Shown piece after piece: positions 26,466 to 36,239 of a stretch of 64,000 nt of DNA. Origin of the DNA: an uncultured Sphaerochaeta sp. (GTDB taxonomy: Bacteria; Spirochaetota; Spirochaetia; Sphaerochaetales; Sphaerochaetaceae); assembly GCF_963667405.1 (NCBI RefSeq), contig NZ_OY763408.1, positions 1,511,757 through 1,575,756 on the forward strand, read 5' to 3'. Position 1 is the stretch's first letter. The number at the start of each line of letters is the position of its first letter. The notes under the pieces were generated by a model. That model had not been told where the DNA came from. It made no database searches and was given only the letters and a program-made list of their open reading frames with translations. A program made the translations under genes and the position numbers.

Positions 26466-27648
26466 ACTGGGCCTCCGTCATACTCTCTCTGTCCAGTGCA
26501 AGCCGTTCACTCTTGGGAACGGGGAAGTAGAGGGTGAAGGTCGTTCCCTCCCCCTTCTTGCTCTGTACGGTGATATCACCGCGGTGTTCCTTCATGATCT
26601 TGTAGACCACCGTAAGGCCGAGTCCGGTCCCGGTGGCTTTTGTGGTGAAATAAGGTTCGAAGATTTTCTGCTGGACCTGCTCATCCATCCCGATGCCGTT
26701 GTCACATACCTTGACCTGAACCTGATTCCCGTCCAATCTTGCCTGGATGGTCAGCTTTCCCCCTCCCTCCATGGCGTTCATCGCATTCTTGATGAGGTTG
26801 AGCAGAGCCTGCTTGACCAGATGCTCGTCATACTCGAGCCTGGGAAGGGCTGTGGAGAAATCACGTCTGAGCTGCACCCGGTGTTCGCTGAGCTCAGGTT
26901 CCACAAACGAGCAGATCTCCTCCAGCGTCCTGACAAGCGGTCCCAACCTCAGGCGGGTGTCCATCGGCCTGACAGCAAACAGGAAATCCACCACGATGCC
27001 GTTGAGTCTTGAGATCTCCTCCTCAAGCACCGCAAGGTATCGCTCGGCATCCTCGATGGTAAGACTTTCCTTGCGGGCGAAAGCCTTCCTGAGCAGCTGC
27101 ACATGGATTCCCATTGCAGCAAGCGGGTTCTTGATCTCATGGGCAACACCGGCTGCCATGGTTGTCATGGAAGCAAGGTTCTCGCTTCTTCTGAGCCGTG
27201 CCTCATTGGCGTTGTGCTCAGTTACATCGCTGATCATGACAACGTAGGAAGCCCGTCCTTCCCTGGCCTTGTTCTTGTAGGCAAAAACCGTCACGGCAAC
27301 CGTCTGCACATGCTCGCCTTTCTGGAAAGAGAACTCATTGTCCTCGTCGAGTTGCTGGTTGTGCACGCACAGGTCGATATAGTGAAGGATATGCTCATCT
27401 AGCAGGACCTTGGAAAGAGCCATTCCCTCATAACTGCTGAGGATGGTCATGGGTACGAGCTTTCGGCAGTTGGTGTTTGCGTATTGGACGGTGAGCCGCT
27501 CATCGGTGAGAATGACCCCGTCATGGATCGACTCCAATACGTTCTCCAGCATCTGCACATCGCTGGCCAATCCTCCCAGGATATCTACGATCTGATTCCT
27601 ATCAAGCTGGTCGATCTTGGAGATCGCCCGCTGGACAAATTTCTTCAT
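26455..27648 (-). CDS. Soluble NtrB-like sensor histidine kinase with PAS domain
   Basis: A 397-residue kinase with no membrane segment. An N-terminal helical part is followed by a PAS fold (about 33-145, with DGVILTDERLTVQYANTNCRKL), the dimerisation/phospho-acceptor box AHEIKNPL with His170, and the ATPase domain with NLIKNAMNAM (N box), DNGIGMD (G1), FTTKATGTGLGL (F and G2). It should sense a cytoplasmic signal and phosphorylate the NtrC-type partner downstream. The gene overlaps its neighbours at both ends, so it is translated with delta' and the response regulator. Signal unknown. Confidence 0.94.
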   Translation of the reverse strand: MKKFVQRAISKIDQLDRNQIVDILGGLASDVQMLENVLESIHDGVILTDERLTVQYANTNCRKLVPMTILSSYEGMALSKVLLDEHILHYIDLCVHNQQLDEDNEFSFQKGEHVQTVAVTVFAYKNKAREGRASYVVMISDVTEHNANEARLRRSENLASMTTMAAGVAHEIKNPLAAMGIHVQLLRKAFARKESLTIEDAERYLAVLEEEISRLNGIVVDFLFAVRPMDTRLRLGPLVRTLEEICSFVEPELSEHRVQLRRDFSTALPRLEYDEHLVKQALLNLIKNAMNAMEGGGKLTIQARLDGNQVQVKVCDNGIGMDEQVQQKIFEPYFTTKATGTGLGLTVVYKIMKEHRGDITVQSKKGEGTTFTLYFPVPKSERLALDRESMTEAQYEA

Positions 27649-28832
27649 TGTTCCTCCATCAAGCGGTAGTAAAGGGCCTCCAGCGTAAGTTTTGCATTCT
27701 GGTTGAACAGCTTGGCATTGCTGCTGGTGGTGTTCAGCAGAACAGAAAAACGCTGCATCCTATCCAAATTGATGATTTTTGCATGCAAGGCCTCATGAAA
27801 CTCTTCCAGCAGGGCTTTGTACAGCAGCTCCTGGCTCTGCATCTTCTCCACTTCCTGGATCAGAAGCGAAAGTTCTGCAGAACCCAACTGGCGATGATAC
27901 ACTACCGACTCAGAGAGCTGGCGAGCCAACTCCCTGCTTTTCTTCACATCCATACCTCCGCTTTCAAGATAGAACATTTCCAGACTGTCATAGTGCCGGT
28001 CCCCAGGATAGTACGGTTCAAGGTACGCAGCGAGGGCAGTCTCCGTAAGCGGGGGAAAGGCATAGCGGCGTACCCGGGAGAGGATGGTTTGCATGATTCT
28101 CCCCGGGTATTCGCTGATCAGAAAGAAGTAGGTGTCCTTTGCCGGCTCCTCAAGCATTTTCAGCAAGCTGTTTCTCGCAGAGGTGTTCGTATCCTCCAGG
28201 GCTTCGATGATGATGAAGCGCTTTCCGTCACCCATGCTTGTCTGGGATGTCCACTCCGAGAGGGAGCGTACCTGATTGATGCTGATCGTACTGCTCTTGC
28301 GTGAGGCTGCATACAGGCTCTTGAGCGAGCTGCGCAGCTCATCACTGATCTTTTTCGCTTCCTTGACATCCACATCACGCTTGCCGGCCAACTCCAGCAG
28401 TTGTTCGTTGAGAACCGAGGCTGCGTCGGACAGCGAGTTCTGGGACGCAGTGAGCGTTCCCCCAAAGAGAGCGGGGTGGTATTGCAGCAAGAGGGTCCTG
28501 ATGCTGCGGATCACCAGATTCCGGGAAAAGTCGTTGGCAAGGCGACTGAAGGTGGCAAGGCTCGTCTCTATGATGCTGACATGGTCACGCTGGCTTACGA
28601 TGACGACATTGCTCACCGAAAGGTTTGCAAATTTGCGGCAACTTTCGCACGAACAGGCATCCCTGCCCCCTTCGGTACAACTGAGGGCACGGATGGTCTC
28701 CAGGGCAAAACTCAGCCTGAGGCTGTAGCGTTCACCGCCGAACAGGCTCACCTGGCTGAAGGTCCCCCCCTCAATCTGGCTGCAAATCTGCTGGGCCATG
28801 CCAGGCTGGAAACGGGAAAGCTGTTCAAACAT
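27645..28832 (-). CDS. holB: DNA polymerase III delta'-like clamp-loader subunit
   Basis: A 395-residue clamp-loader-type protein. It has a cysteine cluster (CSCESC) at about residues 60-65, as in the zinc module of gamma/tau and delta' proteins, and the characteristic NSLLKMLEEPAKDTYFFLIS with the following ILSRVRRY. A clean Walker A is not visible, consistent with delta' rather than tau. It helps load the sliding clamp. It overlaps cvpA (8 bases) and the kinase gene (4 bases). Assignment good; the exact subunit name rests on the missing P-loop. Confidence 0.82.
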   Translation of the reverse strand: MFEQLSRFQPGMAQQICSQIEGGTFSQVSLFGGERYSLRLSFALETIRALSCTEGGRDACSCESCRKFANLSVSNVVIVSQRDHVSIIETSLATFSRLANDFSRNLVIRSIRTLLLQYHPALFGGTLTASQNSLSDAASVLNEQLLELAGKRDVDVKEAKKISDELRSSLKSLYAASRKSSTISINQVRSLSEWTSQTSMGDGKRFIIIEALEDTNTSARNSLLKMLEEPAKDTYFFLISEYPGRIMQTILSRVRRYAFPPLTETALAAYLEPYYPGDRHYDSLEMFYLESGGMDVKKSRELARQLSESVVYHRQLGSAELSLLIQEVEKMQSQELLYKALLEEFHEALHAKIINLDRMQRFSVLLNTTSSNAKLFNQNAKLTLEALYYRLMEEQ

Positions 28833-29352
28833 GGGCTACCTGCACAGAGCTGGCAAACCAGTGAACGGTATCGGGAACGAGGGGCCTGACGATGTTCAGA
28901 ACAAACTGGCTTGCATCAAAAACTGCGGAGAGATCAAAGACCTCCTGCAACTCAAGGATGTAGATGATGACGGAGGCTGCGATCACCACTTCAATGACCC
29001 CCCAGAGAAAGCCCAGCAAGCCGTTGACCGCCTTCAGGCCGGTTGCATTCAAGGCTGTTTCCAACAGGTTTCCCACGATTCTCATCAGGGCATAGCCGAT
29101 GAGAAAGAGGACTATGAAGGAGAGCAAGGAGGCAATGACAAGGGGCAGCGCGAAAGACTGCGAAACGATATCCGCTATGATCTTCGTGAACATGAGGCCT
29201 GAGAAAAAGCCCACGATATACCCTGAGCGGTGGCTGAATGCATCGGCAAAGCCTACCAAGGTATCTGCAATACCCCCGATGATGGCGAGGGCGAAGACAA
29301 TGATGTCTATTGAGTTGAAATACACCGAACCGATGGTCAATCCCCACTGCAT
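28825..29352 (-). CDS. cvpA: CvpA-family membrane protein
   Basis: A 175-residue protein with four hydrophobic segments and the CvpA-like opening NSIDIIVFALAIIGGIADTLVGFADAF, here broken by a family-typical glycine-rich turn. CvpA proteins are linked to purine synthesis, colicin V production and envelope function; the mechanism is unclear. It lies 11 bases behind murG and overlaps the delta' gene. Family assignment is moderate to good. Confidence 0.78.
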   Translation of the reverse strand: MQWGLTIGSVYFNSIDIIVFALAIIGGIADTLVGFADAFSHRSGYIVGFFSGLMFTKIIADIVSQSFALPLVIASLLSFIVLFLIGYALMRIVGNLLETALNATGLKAVNGLLGFLWGVIEVVIAASVIIYILELQEVFDLSAVFDASQFVLNIVRPLVPDTVHWFASSVQVAHV

Positions 29353-29363
29353 ATGCTCACTCC

Positions 29364-30428
29364 TTATATTTGCATCAACACGTGTGCGATGCGCTTTGCA
29401 CTATCCCAGTCAGCACTTGCACCAAGTGCCTTTCCCATGTTTGTTCTTGCTTGCTCATCCTCAAGCAAGCCGAGGAGGGCCTCGGCAAACGAACCGTCAC
29501 TTTCATCACCGTAGAGTACCCTTGCAGCGCCTGCGTTGGCAAGACGCTGTGCATTCTCCACCTGGTCCCCCCGGCTGTATGCCGAGGAGAGCGGTATGAG
29601 CAGGCACGCACAGCCGAACAGGGCAAGTTCTGCAAGGGTTCCTGCTCCTGCACGGCTCACCACCACAGTTGCGTGGGCAAGCAATCGGGCAAGCTCGGTA
29701 TCGATGAACGGCACCTTCCGATACCGCTCGGTTGCCGTCTCCTGCCCGTCCTCCCGGCCGCACTGATGGTAGATGAACGCCTTTTTGGCAATTGCATCCA
29801 CAGTATTTCGCACCAGATCATTGATCTCTGCCGATCCGCTGCTGCCGCCAAGAACCAGCACCAAGGGCTCACCGTCAGCCAAAAAGTCGGGTCGTTCCAA
29901 TGTCTCTTTGTGCTTCGCCTGTTCGACCAAGGCCTTTCGGACCGGGTTGCCGCTTACAAACAGCTTGGAAGCAGGAAGCGTGTCAAAGCCATGGTCATGG
30001 CTTACACAAACAGTACGCGAGAAATGTGCATTGATCCTGGTGGCAAGACCTGCGGTGGTGTCACTCTCGTGGCTGACGACCGGAATTCGCAGGACAAAAG
30101 CTGCCAGTACAGGAGGAACGGATACAAAGCCTCCCTTGCTGAACAACACATCCGGCCGGTGCCTTGAGAGAATACCGAGAGCCTGGAAAAAACCAAGGAC
30201 AATATTTCCGATGTCCAGCACATTTCTCATCGACCGGTACCGCCTGAGTTTTCCGCTTCGTATGGGAAAAAAAGACAGGCCTGCCGCTTCCACCACAGCC
30301 TTTTCACGCGCATTGTTGCGACCGATCCAAAAAGCCTCATAGGCAGGGCTTTCAAGCATCTGCTCATGTACGGCAAGGGCGGGATAGACATGACCGAGGG
30401 TACCTCCCCCTGTATAGCAGACAACCAT
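29364..30428 (-). CDS. murG: UDP-GlcNAc:lipid I transferase MurG
   Basis: Transfers GlcNAc to lipid I on the inner face of the membrane, giving lipid II. 354 residues. Glycine-rich loop 1 reads GGGTLGHVYPA, loop 2 VLGGSSGSAEIN, and the donor-binding part includes SRAGAGTLAELALFGCACLLIP and GDQVENAQ. The start is set at the ATG at 30428, which begins exactly at the fold; upstream in-frame codons run through the divergent promoter region and look non-coding. It is the first gene of a murG-cvpA-delta'-kinase-regulator-dinG operon, away from the dcw cluster where murG usually lies. Confidence 0.94.
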   Translation of the reverse strand: MVVCYTGGGTLGHVYPALAVHEQMLESPAYEAFWIGRNNAREKAVVEAAGLSFFPIRSGKLRRYRSMRNVLDIGNIVLGFFQALGILSRHRPDVLFSKGGFVSVPPVLAAFVLRIPVVSHESDTTAGLATRINAHFSRTVCVSHDHGFDTLPASKLFVSGNPVRKALVEQAKHKETLERPDFLADGEPLVLVLGGSSGSAEINDLVRNTVDAIAKKAFIYHQCGREDGQETATERYRKVPFIDTELARLLAHATVVVSRAGAGTLAELALFGCACLLIPLSSAYSRGDQVENAQRLANAGAARVLYGDESDGSFAEALLGLLEDEQARTNMGKALGASADWDSAKRIAHVLMQI

Positions 30429-30470
30429 GGCTCCATGGTACCACGGTCTGGGAAAAACGACTACCATCTT

Positions 30471-30487
30471 TGTATCAATCTGATACA
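30471..30487. promoter_or_regulatory. Inverted repeat between murG and secA
   Basis: Perfect 7-bp arms TGTATCA and TGATACA separated by three bases, in the 176-base divergent region. It could be an operator for one or both genes; no regulator can be named. Confidence 0.45.
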
Positions 30488-30604
30488 CTGTGGGTAGATT
30501 TGTCCCACCTTTTCTCACGAGTTTGACTTTTCTCCTTCCCAGAGAATGAGTATACTGGTAAGGAGGCTCTGCAGAGCCAAATACTTCCTGTAAGCGAGAC
30601 ATTC

Positions 30605-33370
30605 ATGGGAACGTCATTATTCACCAAGCTATTCGGCACCAAACAAGACAAAGACCTTCGTCTGCTTTTTCCCATCGTGGAGCAAGTCAACAAGGAGGAG
30701 GCTTGGGCTTCCTCGCTCACCGATGAGCAGTTTCCCCAGATCACCGAGGAGCTCAAGCAACAGGTGCAGAAAGGCGCAACGCTGGAGTCACTGCTGCCGA
30801 AAGCCTTTGCCCTGGCACGGGAAGCGGCTAAGCGCGTTCTTGGGGAGCGGCACTACGATGTGCAGATCATGGGTGCTGCTGTCTTGCATCAGGGGAAGAT
30901 CCTGGAGATGAAAACCGGTGAAGGAAAAACCCTCACCTGTGTTCCTGCCGCCTACCTCAATGCCCTTGAGGGCAAAGGGGTGCACATCGTCACCGTCAAT
31001 GACTACCTCGCCTCGCGTGACGCCGCTTGGATGGGTCCCATCTATGAATTCCTCGGCCTTTCGGTGGGAACGATCCTCTCGGACATGGACAATGAGGCGA
31101 AACGATCCGCATACAGCAAGGATATCACCTACGGGACGAACAATGAGTTCGGCTTCGACTACCTGAGGGACAACATGAAGTGGGCGCAGGAGGAAAAGAT
31201 CCAGCCCAAGCACCACTACTGCATCATCGATGAGATCGACTCGATCCTGATCGATGAGGCCAGGACCCCCCTGATCATCAGCGGCCAGAGCGAGGACGAC
31301 TCGAAACAGGTGATGGGTGCCCAGAAAATCGCCTCATCATTGACCGAGTGTGAGAAGAACCCTGAAACAGGGGACTACTATGAGCAAGACCCCCTCGCCC
31401 GCTTCGACAGGAATGCCCCTGCTTTCGAGGAACGGGGCGACTACAAGCTGGACGAGAAACAGAAGAAGGTCAGCTTCACCAACCAAGGCATGCAGCACAT
31501 GGAAGAGCTGCTGAACGCACACCATGTCATCAGCGGTTCCATCTATGCCGATGAGAACTTTGAGTATGTGCACTATGTGACCCAGGCTGTGCGTGCCCTC
31601 AGGCTGTACCATCATGACGTCGACTACGTGGTTGTCGAAGGACAGGTCCAGATCGTCGACGAATTCACCGGGCGCATCCTGCACGGGAGACGCTACAGCG
31701 ATGGTTTGCACCAAGCCATTGAGGCCAAGGAGAAGATCAAGGTGCTTGGCCAGAACAAGACACTGGCCACCATCACCTTCCAGAACTTCTTCAGGATGTA
31801 CGACAAGATCAGCGGCATGACCGGTACCGCCGATACCGAAGCACCCGAATTCCTGAAGATCTACAGCCTCGATGTCGTGGTCATCCCCACCAACAAGCCG
31901 GTCGTACGGGAAGACAATCCCGATCTTGTCTACTACAATGAGGAGTTCAAGTTCAAGGCGATCTGCGAAGAGATTGAACGGGTGCACAAAACCGGCCAGC
32001 CGATTCTCGTGGGTACGATCAGCATCGAGAAGAGTGAAATGCTCTCCGTGCTGCTGCGCAAGATGGGCATCCGCCACGAGGTGCTCAACGCCAAGAACCA
32101 CGCACGTGAGGCCATGATCATCGAGGAAGCAGGAGCCAAGGGTGCCGTTACCATTGCCACGAACATGGCTGGACGCGGAACGGACATCAAGCTTGGTGGC
32201 AGCCTCGACGCCCGTGCCAGGAAAATCTGCGGTACCGAAGCCAGCAGTGAGGAGATGGCTGCTGCCATCAAGCAAGCCTATCCTTCCTGGAAGCAGGACT
32301 ACGAGGAAGTGAAGGAGCTTGGCGGCCTCTATATCCTGGGAACCGAACGCCATGAATCCAGGCGTATCGACAACCAGCTGCGTGGACGCTCCGGTCGCCA
32401 GGGAGACCCAGGGACCAGCCGCTTCTTTGTCTCACTTGACGACCCCTTGATGCGTCTCTTTGCCTCGGAGAACCTGAAAGGCATCCTGGGCAGGATCGGA
32501 ATGCAGGATGGCGAGCCCATCGAGCACCGCATGCTTTCCAATGCCATCGAGAAAGCACAGAAACGGGTGGAAGATCGCAACTTCGAGATCCGCAAACATC
32601 TGCTCGACTACGATGATGTACTCAATGAGCAGAGAAACTACCTGTACACGGAGCGGGATGCCATCCTCGGTGATGAGCATCTCATCGAACGCGTACGGAC
32701 AATCTGCCATGAGATCAGCGCAGATCTGGTCGATCAGGTGTTCTCCGATGCAAAGGAGAGCCAGAAGGGGGCAAAGATTCTCTCGGAGATGCTTACCACC
32801 TTCCACCTGGAAGTACCGGTTCTCCCAGCCGAGGCAACAAGCGACGAGTACAAGCAGCATCTGCAAACCTGCATCGATACCGAAATTGACCAGAAGGTAG
32901 CCCTGACCGGCGAAAAACCCTTCAATGATTTCCTCAGGTTCAACTACCTCAGGCAGATTGACCTGCGTTGGCAGGACCATCTCACGGCTCTTGAAGACCT
33001 CAGGGATGCAGTGAGTCTGCGCTCCTATGCCCAGAAGAATCCTCTGGTCGAGTACAAGGTGGAAGGCTTTGAGATCTTCACCGAGATGCTCGAGGGGATC
33101 AAGCAATTCATGGCCCAGACGCTTGTCCGTGTCCAGATCACCAGAAATGATGAGAGCTACCAGCGCAAGGCGCCAGCGAAGCGGACAATCGAGTCCCACT
33201 CTGCCCGGGGGGCGTTCGCATCAGAGTCCCAGGGTCCCAGAAGGGTCCAGGGTGGCGACCAGGTTGCTGCGGTCACCGTCAGGAGGGACCAGCCCAAGGT
33301 AGGACGCAACGATCCCTGTCCTTGCGGCAGCGGAAAGAAGTACAAGCACTGCCATGGCAAGAATGCATGA
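30605..33370 (+). CDS. secA: Preprotein translocase ATPase SecA
   Basis: A 921-residue SecA, the motor that drives proteins through SecYEG. Walker A appears as MKTGEGKTL, and the DEAD-type motif as [21 protein letters not shown]. The second motor domain has [17 protein letters not shown] and [12 protein letters not shown]. The C-terminal zinc tail [16 protein letters not shown] that binds SecB or the ribosome is intact. Transcribed alone, divergent from murG, with its own terminator. No oddities seen. Confidence 0.98.
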   Translation: MGTSLFTKLFGTKQDKDLRLLFPIVEQVNKEEAWASSLTDEQFPQITEELKQQVQKGATLESLLPKAFALAREAAKRVLGERHYDVQIMGAAVLHQGKILEMKTGEGKTLTCVPAAYLNALEGKGVHIVTVNDYLASRDAAWMGPIYEFLGLSVGTILSDMDNEAKRSAYSKDITYGTNNEFGFDYLRDNMKWAQEEKIQPKHHYCIIDEIDSILIDEARTPLIISGQSEDDSKQVMGAQKIASSLTECEKNPETGDYYEQDPLARFDRNAPAFEERGDYKLDEKQKKVSFTNQGMQHMEELLNAHHVISGSIYADENFEYVHYVTQAVRALRLYHHDVDYVVVEGQVQIVDEFTGRILHGRRYSDGLHQAIEAKEKIKVLGQNKTLATITFQNFFRMYDKISGMTGTADTEAPEFLKIYSLDVVVIPTNKPVVREDNPDLVYYNEEFKFKAICEEIERVHKTGQPILVGTISIEKSEMLSVLLRKMGIRHEVLNAKNHAREAMIIEEAGAKGAVTIATNMAGRGTDIKLGGSLDARARKICGTEASSEEMAAAIKQAYPSWKQDYEEVKELGGLYILGTERHESRRIDNQLRGRSGRQGDPGTSRFFVSLDDPLMRLFASENLKGILGRIGMQDGEPIEHRMLSNAIEKAQKRVEDRNFEIRKHLLDYDDVLNEQRNYLYTERDAILGDEHLIERVRTICHEISADLVDQVFSDAKESQKGAKILSEMLTTFHLEVPVLPAEATSDEYKQHLQTCIDTEIDQKVALTGEKPFNDFLRFNYLRQIDLRWQDHLTALEDLRDAVSLRSYAQKNPLVEYKVEGFEIFTEMLEGIKQFMAQTLVRVQITRNDESYQRKAPAKRTIESHSARGAFASESQGPRRVQGGDQVAAVTVRRDQPKVGRNDPCPCGSGKKYKHCHGKNA

Positions 33371-33377
33371 CAAAGGG

Positions 33378-33412
33378 GAGGCCGGACAAACTGTCCGGCC
33401 TCTTGCTTGTTT
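33378..33412 (+). terminator. Terminator after secA
   Basis: 11-bp stem GAGGCCGGACA/TGTCCGGCCTC with loop AAC, followed by a moderate T-rich tail (TTGCTTGTTT). Confidence 0.82.
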
Positions 33413-33426
33413 CCCTGATGGAGTTT

Positions 33427-34530
33427 CTAGAAGAACTGTGCTGGATCGAGGGCGATGCCTGACTGCTCGATACTGAAGAAGAGTGTCGGCCGCTCATAGG
33501 AAGTACCGCTGGTACCGATGCTGCCGATGGTCTCTCCCTTTGCAAGGGTCATGCCGATGCGCACTTCCACGTTCTCCAGATGGTGATAGCTGGTCTTGTA
33601 CCCACCCTCATGGCTGAGTACCACGAACCGGCCCCTGCCCTTCACCTCATAGCCGGCATCCACCACCTGACCGGAGGCAGAGGCAACAACAGCAGAGCCA
33701 TAGGATCCGACGATCAGGATCCCTTCCAGGCTTTCCTTGGTTCCGGTTGCCGGATTATCCACAGGCTGGCCGAACAGTGTGGTGATCGTACCGCTGGTGG
33801 GCTTCTGGAACTGGATGGGAGCCACATCGGCAAGCTGGGAGAGAGACGAGCTTGAGGTATCGGGGATGAAAATCTGCTGGCCGACCAGAATGTTCTCACT
33901 CTTGAGCCCGTTCATCTCCTGAAGCGTCTTCCAACCCAACGAAGGGCTGTACTTGCGGGCTATGGTGGAGAGCATATCCCCTTCACGAACCGTATAGAGC
34001 TGTCCATCACGATCGGGAATGCGGAGCGTCACCCCTTCCTTGATCGCCTGGATGTTCCTGATCTGATTCACGCTGATCAGCGTCTGGGTCTTCAGGCTGT
34101 AGAGAGCGGCAATGCTTGCCAGGTCCTCTCCTTCCCCCACCACATGGTCGATGAACTGTACAACCAGGGAGTTGGAGGGAGTGCGGGAAACAGGACGGTC
34201 GGAAAGTGAGCGGGCCTGGGTGTCGACGACAGGGGCATCGGCAAGCGATGCAGCCTCTGGGATGGCAGCAGGTGCCGGTTTGACAACCTCCGGGGCATCG
34301 GCAATGGTCTCAACCTGGGGAAGCACCTCCCTGATCACTTCAGTTTTGGAAGGATCCTTGGCCCCTTGGGCCGGGAAGAACTGGTACCAGATCACAATCA
34401 CCACTACACAGATGGCTATGCCCAGCGCGATGGTCCAGATCAGACCCCTGCTGGGTTTGGTTCGTTCCCCATCACGTCCCGATCTCCAAGAGGGACGTTC
34501 CTGCATATCATCATAGTAGTCTTTCGCCAT
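33427..34530 (-). CDS. LysM/LytM envelope protein, degenerate M23 domain
   Basis: A 367-residue membrane-anchored protein. It has a cytoplasmic basic N-terminus, one transmembrane segment (about 29-49), a Pro/Ala-rich linker, and two LysM repeats (the second YTVREGDMLSTIARKYSPSL) for peptidoglycan binding. A C-terminal LytM/M23 fold follows. The zinc ligands of active M23 enzymes are not present: the HxxxD block is replaced by LEGILIVGSYG and the HxH block by PTLFFSI. Only the SYHHL part is retained. It is therefore probably a regulator of an amidase, like EnvC or NlpD. Divergent from the ftsI-type gene. Confidence 0.85.
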   Translation of the reverse strand: MAKDYYDDMQERPSWRSGRDGERTKPSRGLIWTIALGIAICVVVIVIWYQFFPAQGAKDPSKTEVIREVLPQVETIADAPEVVKPAPAAIPEAASLADAPVVDTQARSLSDRPVSRTPSNSLVVQFIDHVVGEGEDLASIAALYSLKTQTLISVNQIRNIQAIKEGVTLRIPDRDGQLYTVREGDMLSTIARKYSPSLGWKTLQEMNGLKSENILVGQQIFIPDTSSSSLSQLADVAPIQFQKPTSGTITTLFGQPVDNPATGTKESLEGILIVGSYGSAVVASASGQVVDAGYEVKGRGRFVVLSHEGGYKTSYHHLENVEVRIGMTLAKGETIGSIGTSGTSYERPTLFFSIEQSGIALDPAQFF

Positions 34531-34571
34531 ACCTCGACATTACCTTTCCTACATAGTAGTATAAAACAATC

Positions 34572-36239
34572 ATGGCTACCAGTCCAAAACACTCGTATAT
34601 ACGGTTCTTCACCGTGGTTGTTGCCCTCCTTTTGGGTCTTATTCTGGTCAGATTGGCATTTCTGACCCTCCAAGACCAATCTCAGAGCAAAACCTACACC
34701 AATCCTCAGGTAGCCTCGAAGGTGGTGCGGGGTACCATATATGATCGTAATCACCGAATTCTGGCAATACAAACACCCTACTGGGGAGTCTACTTCCATC
34801 TGAATTACATCAAGGACTTGCAGGTGGTGAGCGAACTCGTCGCCCCGTACGTGCAGATGAGTCCCCAGCAGGTGCAGGACAAGGCAAAACAATACACCAC
34901 CTATGCACAGATCAAGGCGAGAATTGATGAGGATCAGGTCCCTGCCCTCCTTGCAACCCTTGAAAAACATAAGCTCACCAAAGAGGTGACGGTGGAAAAG
35001 CGGCTGGGCAGAACCTACCCCGCCCTTTTCCATGCTTCCCAGACCCTTGGGTTCATCAACTCTGAACAAGAAGGCATCGAGGGGGTTGAGCTGAGCCAGG
35101 AACACTACCTCAACCCGTACCCGGAGGTGGGACAGGGAGAGGTCACCTATGGGGAAGACATCACCCTGACCCTGGACCTGGACATCCAGTATGCACTGGA
35201 CGTCCAACTGCAGTTCATTGCAGACGAGCACAACCCCGACTATGCCATGGCCTTGGTGCTGGACGCCACCAATGGTGATATCCTGGGCATGTCCAGCTAC
35301 CCTTGGTATGATGTGAACTCCCTCTCCACCAGTACTGCGGTGCAGAGGAAGAATCATGCGGCAAACCTGCTTTTTGAGCCGGGCTCCGTCTTCAAGCTCT
35401 TCAGCTTAGCCACGGTGCTCGAAGCCGGGCAGGCAAACGTTGCCGAGCCGTTTCTCTGTGACGGCTCCTACACCTTCTCCACCGGTTCGTCCAACGTAAC
35501 CATCAACTGCACCGCAAAGCATGGCTTGATTGACCCGAAGACCATGGTCGCAAAATCCTGCAACGGGGCAATCGTGCACTGGGCAATGCAGACCGATGCG
35601 GATCTGTTCTATGAGACGCTCACAAAACTTGGCTTCAATTCCAGCTATGACATCGGCCTTCCTTCCCGGCCCAGGGCTCAGATCGCTGAGCCATCCACGT
35701 GGTCCGGACGGTCACAGGCTACCATCTCCTTCGGTCAGGAGATGCTCGCGAGCGCCCTGCATCTAGCTGCTGCAGCCACTGCTCTCACCCAAGAGGGAGA
35801 GCTTCTTCAGCCTCACCTCATCCTCAGCCGCAGTGATGCCGTAACCTCTGGGAAGACCTACCAGCGGGAGCGTACCGTCCTTGCCAAAGTCTTCTCCAGC
35901 GAGGTTGCCAAAACTGTACGCGAAGGCATGCAGCAAGCCACCGAGGAAGGGGGAACAGGGATGAAGGCTGTGGTTGAAGGTGTGGATGTAGGAATCAAGA
36001 CGGGGACTGCACAACTGCTGAATCCCGAGACCAATACCTATGAGGACGGGACTGTTTTGGCTTCGAGCCTTGCCATGGTTCCCATCGACAATCCCCGCTA
36101 CATCATCTATTTCGGAGCGGGAAATCCCAAGGGGAACACCATCTGGGGATCAAATATCGCTGGACCGGCCATCGCCAACGTGGTGAAGGCCTTGCTCAGC
36201 CAAGGAAAACTCGTGGCCAAGGATACTGAAATCCGTTAG
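34572..36239 (+). CDS. ftsI: FtsI/PBP-type peptidoglycan D,D-transpeptidase
   Basis: A 555-residue class B penicillin-binding protein that cross-links septal or side-wall peptidoglycan. One N-terminal transmembrane segment (about 11-33), a PBP dimerisation-like domain beginning GTIYDRNHRILA, then the transpeptidase domain. The active-site motifs are intact: SxxK at Ser272-Lys275 (PGSVFKLF), SxN at Ser329-Asn331 (KSCNG) and KTG at 476-478 (IKTGTAQ). There is no PASTA repeat. It lies outside the dcw cluster and its stop codon overlaps that of the convergent FlhF-like gene. FtsI is preferred over PBP2, but the distinction is not certain. Confidence 0.88.
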   Translation: MATSPKHSYIRFFTVVVALLLGLILVRLAFLTLQDQSQSKTYTNPQVASKVVRGTIYDRNHRILAIQTPYWGVYFHLNYIKDLQVVSELVAPYVQMSPQQVQDKAKQYTTYAQIKARIDEDQVPALLATLEKHKLTKEVTVEKRLGRTYPALFHASQTLGFINSEQEGIEGVELSQEHYLNPYPEVGQGEVTYGEDITLTLDLDIQYALDVQLQFIADEHNPDYAMALVLDATNGDILGMSSYPWYDVNSLSTSTAVQRKNHAANLLFEPGSVFKLFSLATVLEAGQANVAEPFLCDGSYTFSTGSSNVTINCTAKHGLIDPKTMVAKSCNGAIVHWAMQTDADLFYETLTKLGFNSSYDIGLPSRPRAQIAEPSTWSGRSQATISFGQEMLASALHLAAAATALTQEGELLQPHLILSRSDAVTSGKTYQRERTVLAKVFSSEVAKTVREGMQQATEEGGTGMKAVVEGVDVGIKTGTAQLLNPETNTYEDGTVLASSLAMVPIDNPRYIIYFGAGNPKGNTIWGSNIAGPAIANVVKALLSQGKLVAKDTEIR

